From Secundilactobacillus hailunensis (GTDB taxonomy: Bacteria > Bacillota > Bacilli > Lactobacillales > Lactobacillaceae): a stretch of DNA of 56,948 nt. Of the stretch, positions 51,789 through 56,948 are shown in pieces; the stretch's first letter is position 1, and every line of letters starts with the position of its first letter. The stretch lies in assembly GCF_005405185.1 (NCBI RefSeq), contig NZ_BJDO01000011.1, positions 1 to 56,948 on the forward strand, read 5' to 3'. The position numbers and the translations under genes were made by a program. The notes beneath the pieces are model-generated. The model worked only from the letters and a program-made list of their open reading frames with translations, searched no databases and was not told where the DNA came from.

Positions 51789-52940
51789 GTGGAGAATACT
51801 GAAAAAATTGCGATATTACAAAAACTGATTCAAATTAAGTCGGTCAATGGTAATGAGGCCGCCGTTGCACGCTACATCGCTTCGTTATTTGCGCCTTATG
51901 AGCACCGGGCTAAGGTGGAAGCTGTTACTTATGCACCCGATCGTGATAATCTGGTGGTCACGATTGGTGATCCTGAGGGGCGACAGCTGGGCTTTTCCGG
52001 TCATGAAGACGTGGTGGATCCCGGTGATATCAGCGCTTGGCACCATGACCCATTTGCGGGTGAAATCGTCGATGGTAATCTGTATGGCCGTGGCGCTTCG
52101 GATATGAAATCTGGGCTGGCGGCGGTCGTGATCGCCATGCTGGAACTGCTTGAGGATGACGTGCCATTGAACGGCTCGATTCGCCTGCTGGCAACGGTGG
52201 GTGAAGAGACCGGTGAATACGGTGCTGCCCAGCTAACCAAGGGTGGTTACGCGGATCAGCTGGCTGGCTTGGTCATTGCAGAGCCAACTGGGTTAGACAA
52301 AATTGCCTACACCTCTCGTGGGGTGATCGACTACCATGTTGATTCGATCGGTAAATCGGTGCACAGCGCCCAGTCGTCTAAGGGCATCAATGCCATCGAT
52401 AATCTGATTGTCTTCTATAATGAAGTGACGGCTATCATGCAGCAGTTTGATAAGATCGACCCGGTACTGGGCGGTCTGCTGCACAACGTGGATTTGATCT
52501 CTGGTGGCGAGCAAATCAACAGTATTCCAGGTAAGGCTCGCTTATCAGCCAACGTGCGAACCATTCCGGCGTACCCGAACCAATTGATCTATGATACACT
52601 GGAAAAGCTTGTCCATCGCTTAAATGACCGGTCTGGCTTCCAATTGAAATTATCATACAGTTACCCGGAAGAGGCGATCCCTGGCCGGGCGGATGCACCG
52701 TTAGTTAAATTAGCCCAGAAAATCGGTCACCGCATCGTCGGTAACCGCGTAATGCCAGTGGGCGCTGGCGGTGCCAGTGACGCCTCGGAATTTTTACGGG
52801 CCAACGCTCGCTTTTCAGCAATCGTTTATGGACCGGGGACCGATACGTCTCACGAAGCGGATGAGTATGTTGAAGTTGAGCAATTTTTACAGGCAACGGT
52901 ACTGTATCGGAAGCTGGCGCTGGCGTTTTTGGCGGGGTGA
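51789..52940 (+). CDS. ArgE/DapE-family deacylase (M20 metallopeptidase)
   Basis: The 383-residue di-zinc hydrolase has the M20 ligands in FSGHEDVVDPGD, YGRGASDMKSGLAA, VGEETGEYG and IAEPTG, and the final His in SHEADEYV. A dimerisation domain lies at about 170-285. Members remove acyl groups from amino acids (acetylornithine, succinyl-diaminopimelate) or act as dipeptidases; the substrate here is open. A longer frame from 51714 is possible, but GTG 51789 has AAGGTGG eight bases upstream and gives the usual N-terminus. Confidence 0.88.
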   Translation: MENTEKIAILQKLIQIKSVNGNEAAVARYIASLFAPYEHRAKVEAVTYAPDRDNLVVTIGDPEGRQLGFSGHEDVVDPGDISAWHHDPFAGEIVDGNLYGRGASDMKSGLAAVVIAMLELLEDDVPLNGSIRLLATVGEETGEYGAAQLTKGGYADQLAGLVIAEPTGLDKIAYTSRGVIDYHVDSIGKSVHSAQSSKGINAIDNLIVFYNEVTAIMQQFDKIDPVLGGLLHNVDLISGGEQINSIPGKARLSANVRTIPAYPNQLIYDTLEKLVHRLNDRSGFQLKLSYSYPEEAIPGRADAPLVKLAQKIGHRIVGNRVMPVGAGGASDASEFLRANARFSAIVYGPGTDTSHEADEYVEVEQFLQATVLYRKLALAFLAG

Positions 52941-52974
52941 TATCTTATATTGTCTAATCGGGCTCCAGAAAGCA

Positions 52975-53051
52975 GAGAGCTGCATGTAAGCCCACTATGA
53001 CATAAATCCAAGCCCAGGATTTTTGCCATAGTGGGCTTACACTCCGCTCTC
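52975..53051 (+). terminator. Nested hairpin element D
   Basis: GAGAGC and GTAAGCCCACTATG (52975-52999) pair with CATAGTGGGCTTAC and GCTCTC (53027-53051), with an inner AATCC/GGATT hairpin. It resembles elements A-C in size and in a CTCCAGA before the stem, but the stem sequence is unrelated. Confidence 0.75.
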
Positions 53052-53092
53052 TAAGCGCTTTTCTCCGCACCTTACAATAGGAGGCACTATTC

Positions 53093-53980
53093 ATGCAAGT
53101 TTCAAAAGGACGCGCCAACTTAATGTTGCTGTTGGCCGCTATTATTTGGGGCGCTGGTTACATTTTTTCTAAAATGGCCACCAACGCCCACATGCAAGCC
53201 GGCTTGATCAACGCCATCCGAGGGTTCATCTACGCCGGCCTTGCCTTTATCTTTTTTCACAAATTCATTTTGAAAATGAACAGCGTTGACTTGCGAATCG
53301 GGTTAACGGCTGGGTTTATCAACTTTTTAGGGTATCAGTTTCAGACCTGGGGTTTACGGTTTACTACACCCTCTAATAACGCGTTTTTAACGGCGATCTA
53401 CGTGGTGATCATTCCCCTGATCGTGTGGGTGATGTTTCGGCGCCGGCCAGAAGCGAAGAGTTATCCAGCGATTATTGTGGCCATCATTGGCATGAGTTTT
53501 TTAACCAACATCGTGCAAAATGGGTTTACCTTACATATTGGCGATTTGCTGACTCTGATCTCGGCCTTTTTTTATGCGCTGCAAATCGTTTACTTCGGCA
53601 TGCGAACCACCAGCACCAGTCCCTTCGTGCTGTCATTTATGCTGGGGATCACGCAGGGGACTTTTGGCCTGATTTGGTCACTGTTATTTGAACAAACTTC
53701 CTACGGTGTAATTAATTGGCAGGCCGGTTTGTGGCCGGTGATCGTGTTAGGTATCCTGTCCTCATTTGGCGCGCAGACCCTACAGATTATCGGGCAGCGG
53801 TTTACGGATCCTACGCCAGCTGGCTTGATCTTAATGACCGAGTCCATGTTTGGCAGTATTTTCTCCGTGGTATTAGGGTTTGAGCCGTTTACCATGCATC
53901 TTTTGGTGGGAGGCGTCTTGATCGTGATTGCGATTTTGATCATGCAGCTCGACTTTTCCCGCTTTCGGTCAGTTAAATAG
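53093..53980 (+). CDS. EamA/DMT-family transporter
   Basis: The 295-residue protein has ten hydrophobic helices in two EamA repeats. Segments LAAIIWGAGYIFSKMA (helix 1) and FTTPSNNAFLTAIYVVIIPL (helix 4) are typical of the drug/metabolite transporter group. It probably exports an amino acid or other metabolite. TAGGAGG lies eight bases before the ATG. It ends at a strong terminator. Confidence 0.9.
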   Translation: MQVSKGRANLMLLLAAIIWGAGYIFSKMATNAHMQAGLINAIRGFIYAGLAFIFFHKFILKMNSVDLRIGLTAGFINFLGYQFQTWGLRFTTPSNNAFLTAIYVVIIPLIVWVMFRRRPEAKSYPAIIVAIIGMSFLTNIVQNGFTLHIGDLLTLISAFFYALQIVYFGMRTTSTSPFVLSFMLGITQGTFGLIWSLLFEQTSYGVINWQAGLWPVIVLGILSSFGAQTLQIIGQRFTDPTPAGLILMTESMFGSIFSVVLGFEPFTMHLLVGGVLIVIAILIMQLDFSRFRSVK

Positions 53981-53991
53981 GTCTTAAATTC

Positions 53992-54042
53992 AAAAACAGC
54001 GTTCGCAAAACACCAGATGGTGTCTCGTGAACGCTGTTTTTG
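53992..54042. terminator. Terminator between convergent genes
   Basis: AAAAACAGCGTTC pairs with GAACGCTGTTTTT around an inner ACACCA/TGGTGT hairpin. Confidence 0.9.
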
Positions 54043-54072
54043 ATCAAGTTCGACTGAATACTGCACGACTCA

Positions 54073-54774
54073 TTACTTCACGAAGCGAAGCACGTAGTTA
54101 CCCTGTGCATCTGAAGTAATCGTATAGGTAGAATATCCATCCTTCAGCCATTGCGATTTCGTGGCTTGGGCCCAACTCCTGGCGTCCGAGACGGAGGAGA
54201 AGGTATGAGACTGACTGAATGTGATGGATCCTGAGTTGTTCTTGTTGTTGTCGGTTTTCTTGGAAGATGACCCAGCAGAGTTAGAAGAAGTAGTATTGGC
54301 CGAGCTAGACGATTGCCGGGTATCGGACTTGGCTTTCGCGCCGTCTAGCTTTTTTTGTTCGCGGTTCTTAATTGTTGCATCTGATTCCTGATTAATCGAA
54401 CTTTGCAAAGAGCTTCGCTGAGATGAAGTGACCCCTTTATCAGCATACGTTGACCCATTCGATGGGGCAGCGTCAGAATTGTTAGACTCTGAATCGGCCG
54501 CATCGTTTTGTGATGTGCTATCAGATTCCGTGTGACTACTTGAACTATTATCATTAACAGATTGTTCGGTGTTTTGAGCACCATTTTCGACTTTAGTCGA
54601 GCGGTTAGCAAGCCAGACGCCAACGCCGACCACCAGCGCTAGTGTTACTAAAAAGCTGACGATGATCTGCCGCAAATGCTTAGGACGTTTCGGCCCCTTC
54701 CGCTTTGGCGACTGATTCTGATCGGTGTTGAAGTTATAGCGTTGCATACGCGATTGCGGTTCTTGATTATTCAC
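54073..54774 (-). CDS. Ser/Asn-rich membrane-anchored extracellular protein
   Basis: The 233-residue protein has a basic cytoplasmic N-terminus (PKRKGPKRPKHLRQ), one transmembrane helix (about residues 36-56), a long low-complexity Ser/Asn/Asp/Thr/Gln region (60-180), and a small C-terminal domain (about 187-233, SHTFSSVSDARSWAQ to YVLRFVK). The topology should be N-in, with the tail in the wall. I do not recognise a family; similar proteins occur in lactobacilli. The start GTG 54774 is eight bases after TTTGGAGG; a TTG five codons earlier lies in that site. Confidence 0.75.
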   Translation of the reverse strand: MNNQEPQSRMQRYNFNTDQNQSPKRKGPKRPKHLRQIIVSFLVTLALVVGVGVWLANRSTKVENGAQNTEQSVNDNSSSSHTESDSTSQNDAADSESNNSDAAPSNGSTYADKGVTSSQRSSLQSSINQESDATIKNREQKKLDGAKAKSDTRQSSSSANTTSSNSAGSSSKKTDNNKNNSGSITFSQSHTFSSVSDARSWAQATKSQWLKDGYSTYTITSDAQGNYVLRFVK

Positions 54775-54962
54775 GTAAAATACCTCCAAATATCAAGAAC
54801 GAGCGAACAAGCCATTAGAATACTACTAAGATTAGTTTAACTCATTTAGGCTTAAAGTTTACTATTTTTTACTCATTTTGTAAAATTTGCGTTAAATATA
54901 TTAAATGGTCAGTTTATGGTAAAATCAAATGTGACGGTGTGTAGGGGAAAGGGTTGATTTGA

Positions 54963-55946
54963 ATGTCTGCAACGATCAAGGATATTGCGGAGGCGGCTGG
55001 CGTTTCTGCCGCGACTGTTTCACGGGTACTGGCTAATAAAGAGGGGTTTTATTCACAGGCCACAGCAACGCGAGTACGTAAAATTGCGGTATCGCTAGAC
55101 TATGAAAAAAATACGAGTGCGGTTGAACTGGTTACTAGAAAAAGCCGTGTCATTGGGGTGATCATTTCGGCCACTAAGACCAACTTTTCCGATAAGATTA
55201 TTGAAGGTATTCACGCCGAAGCGATTCGGCATGGCCTCAGTGTGATTATGCTTTATGCGGGACAAAACGATCCGCAGTTGCAAGAACAGGCGTTACGCAC
55301 CCTGATTGAGCGCGCAGTAAAGGGCATCTTAGTAGTGGCCATTCAACTGGCTGATGAGAATTTAGCCTTATTGCAGGCGTCGCAGATTCCTTATCGTTTT
55401 TTGTCGACTTCATATAATAGTAATAAGCTCCCTTCGATCGCCTCGGATGATTATCAAATTGGCTATCAGGCAACTCAGCATCTGATTGAACGCGGACACC
55501 ATAAAATTGGGTTGGTCGCCATGGATACTAGCGGTCATATCGGTCAGCAGCGTGTTGCTGGTTATAAAGCAGCCATGATCCAAGCAGCGTTGTCGATCGA
55601 GGACGACTGGATCAAAGAGGGGATGTACACTTATGAAGATGGTGTGCGTGCCATGCAGACGTTTGGCCGACAGCCAGAGGTCACCGCAATCATTGGCGCC
55701 AGTGACCTGGCGGCAATTGGCGTCTTGAATCAAGCCATGCAGTATGGTATTCAAGTGCCCAAACAGCTGGCCATCATCAGTATTGATGGTACCTATCTCG
55801 CCCGCATCGTGCGGCCACAGTTAACAACGGTCACGCAGGCGTTTTATGAGATGGGGACTTTAGGGACGCAGATGTTACTGGACCAAACGCAGCAGACGGT
55901 CTCGCAATTCACACCCATTAAGATTGAAACGAGACAAAGTACATAA
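54963..55946 (+). CDS. LacI-family regulator
   Basis: The 327-residue protein has the LacI DNA-binding domain (residues 1-60, TIKDIAEAAGVSAATVSRVL) and a periplasmic-binding-like sugar domain (60-327, with IGVIISAT and IISIDGTYLARIVRPQLTTV). It should respond to a sugar or related ligand. AAAGGG lies about nine bases before the ATG. The aldo/keto reductase gene begins 21 bases after its stop and is probably co-transcribed; no sugar transporter is adjacent. Confidence 0.92.
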   Translation: MSATIKDIAEAAGVSAATVSRVLANKEGFYSQATATRVRKIAVSLDYEKNTSAVELVTRKSRVIGVIISATKTNFSDKIIEGIHAEAIRHGLSVIMLYAGQNDPQLQEQALRTLIERAVKGILVVAIQLADENLALLQASQIPYRFLSTSYNSNKLPSIASDDYQIGYQATQHLIERGHHKIGLVAMDTSGHIGQQRVAGYKAAMIQAALSIEDDWIKEGMYTYEDGVRAMQTFGRQPEVTAIIGASDLAAIGVLNQAMQYGIQVPKQLAIISIDGTYLARIVRPQLTTVTQAFYEMGTLGTQMLLDQTQQTVSQFTPIKIETRQST

Positions 55947-55967
55947 TTTGAAAGGTGGTTTTTTATT

Positions 55968-56831
55968 TTGCATAATGATATTCCGCAGATTCCGTTAGCA
56001 AATGGTCAAACGATTCCTCAACTAGGCTTAGGTGTTTTCCAAGTTGATAACGAAAACGACATTAAAAATTCAGTGAAGTGGGCGCTGGCAGCCGGCTATC
56101 GCCACATTGATACCGCTGCTTACTACGGTAACGAACAGTGGGTCGGCGAAGCCATCCGTGAAAGCGGTTTGGACCGTAAAGACCTCTTTGTGACGTCCAA
56201 GCTATGGAACAGCGTGCGCGGTTATGACGAAACTAAGCAGGCCTTTCAAGCTAGTCTGGATAAATTAGGACTGGATTACTTAGACCTCTACCTCATTCAC
56301 TGGCCAGCTCCAGGTTACGTTGACAGCTGGAAAGCCATGGAAGATTTGTACCGTGATGGTAAGATCAAAAACATCGGCGTTTCTAACTTTGAACAAAATC
56401 AACTAGAAGATTTGATGAGTAAAACTGAGATTAAGCCCGAGGTTGATCAGATTGAAACCCACCCTTACTTCCAGCAAAACGATATGCACACTTATCTGGA
56501 AAGCCAGGGTATCCAGCACGAAGCTTGGAGTCCCCTTGGTGGCGGTAATAATAACGCGATTAACGATCCGCTGATCAAAAAGTTAGCAGCTGTTCACAAC
56601 GTGACGCCAGCTCAAGTAATCTTACGCTGGCACGTACAACGTGAAGAAGTGGTCATTCCCAAGTCGATTCACGAAGATCGAGTTAAGGCTAACCGTAATA
56701 TCTTTGCGTGGGGTCTTGATGAAGATGAAATGGAAGCTATCGCTAAACTGGATCAAGGCAAGCGAGTTGGCCCAGATCCACAAGATGCGGCCTGGCTGAA
56801 AAAGTCACAAAGTTATAGTGGGCGTAAATAA
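55968..56831 (+). CDS. Aldo/keto reductase
   Basis: The 287-residue NADPH-dependent reductase has the full tetrad: Asp and Tyr in HIDTAAYYGNEQ, Lys in VTSKLWN and His in YLIHWPAPG. The end motif VVIPKSIHEDRVKAN binds the cofactor phosphate. It is a second member besides the one at 32308, and resembles 2,5-diketogluconate reductase-type enzymes. TTG 55968 has AAAGGTGG upstream. Downstream there are only 18 bases before the terminal repeat, so an insertion probably lies right behind it. Confidence 0.92.
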   Translation: MHNDIPQIPLANGQTIPQLGLGVFQVDNENDIKNSVKWALAAGYRHIDTAAYYGNEQWVGEAIRESGLDRKDLFVTSKLWNSVRGYDETKQAFQASLDKLGLDYLDLYLIHWPAPGYVDSWKAMEDLYRDGKIKNIGVSNFEQNQLEDLMSKTEIKPEVDQIETHPYFQQNDMHTYLESQGIQHEAWSPLGGGNNNAINDPLIKKLAAVHNVTPAQVILRWHVQREEVVIPKSIHEDRVKANRNIFAWGLDEDEMEAIAKLDQGKRVGPDPQDAAWLKKSQSYSGRK

Positions 56832-56849
56832 TAGTTAGAATCTAGTAGC

Positions 56850-56948
56850 ACGCGTAGTGCTAGTTTCGTAATATAGCTCAGGCAGTTCACTAATCTATTC
56901 TAAGCCCACTTTTTCCTTGAATTAAATTGCTATGAACCTTGATGACAT
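56850..56948. repeat. Right terminal copy of the 99-bp inverted repeat
   Basis: Exact reverse complement of bases 1-99. Identity stops at 56849. The minus-strand frame 56946-56890 repeats the 18-residue C-terminal fragment seen at the left end, so both copies read into the window. Confidence 0.9.

Noticed and set aside
54280-54600. Low-complexity DNA as a possible repeat element
   Set aside because: It encodes the Ser/Asn-rich linker of a membrane-anchored protein in one intact frame.

Overview
The window looks like one assembly contig from a heterofermentative-type member of the Lactobacillaceae (inference). The basis is strong GGAGG ribosome sites, frequent TTG/GTG starts, an adenosylcobalamin ribonucleotide reductase closely resembling the Lactobacillus leichmannii enzyme, an APF-like LysM protein, a DUF4811 protein paired with a DHA2 exporter, and a Hol_Tox-type small toxin. 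No rRNA, tRNA, CRISPR array or prophage was seen. The first 99 and last 99 bases are perfect inverted copies of each other. Each carries the last 18 codons of an unidentified (probably transposase) reading frame, so the segment seems to lie between two inverted copies of one repeat or insertion sequence.

Layout. 0.2-9.2 kb: a MarR-GNAT fusion with its own operators, lipoate ligase, B12-dependent ribonucleotide reductase under tandem NrdR boxes, an unlisted 50-residue membrane peptide, orphan CobT, a GNAT, a TfoX-domain protein and a B3/B4 protein. 9.2-12.4 kb: a vitamin B6 locus (MocR-type regulator divergent from pdxS-pdxT), bracketed by two near-identical terminators. 12.4-17.8 kb: peptide transporter, secreted tyrosine phosphatase, FCD regulator with a 3-hydroxyacyl-CoA dehydrogenase, and a type I toxin-antitoxin locus. 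17.9-24.9 kb: TetR-controlled exporter with DUF4811 protein, MarR with NmrA-like reductase, SDR, amino acid permease. 24.9-29.1 kb: a GH2 glycosidase, sugar transporter and ArsR-like regulator module with a cre-like site. 29.3-33.2 kb: aminotransferase, CAP-domain surface protein, maltose-type acetyltransferase, aldo/keto reductase. 33.2-33.8 kb: a gene-free stretch with an orphan terminator (candidate RNA). 33.8-38.6 kb: nitroreductase, prolyl aminopeptidase, a TetR-controlled alpha/beta hydrolase with ACMSD-type amidohydrolase, and a PaiA-like acetyltransferase. 38.8-44.2 kb: branched-chain amino acid carrier, LysM protein, and anaerobic reductase nrdD-nrdG, again under NrdR boxes. 44.4-56.8 kb: MFS exporter, secreted protein, diguanylate cyclase, two universal stress proteins around a permease/unknown-protein pair, PEBP-like protein, ArgE/DapE deacylase, EamA transporter, Ser-rich membrane protein, and LacI regulator with an aldo/keto reductase.

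Working together. Two oxygen-independent ribonucleotide reductases (classes II and III) appear to share NrdR control. Class II needs cobalamin, which fits the nearby CobT, and de novo PLP synthesis adds a second cofactor pathway. Many other loci follow a regulator/target plan in which the operator is visible as a palindrome. The least expected items are a family of long hairpins with paired sequence changes placed right at stop codons, the MocR regulator lacking its PLP lysine, the type I toxin mRNA with complementary 5' and 3' ends, and the gene-free transcript candidate near 33.3-33.7 kb.
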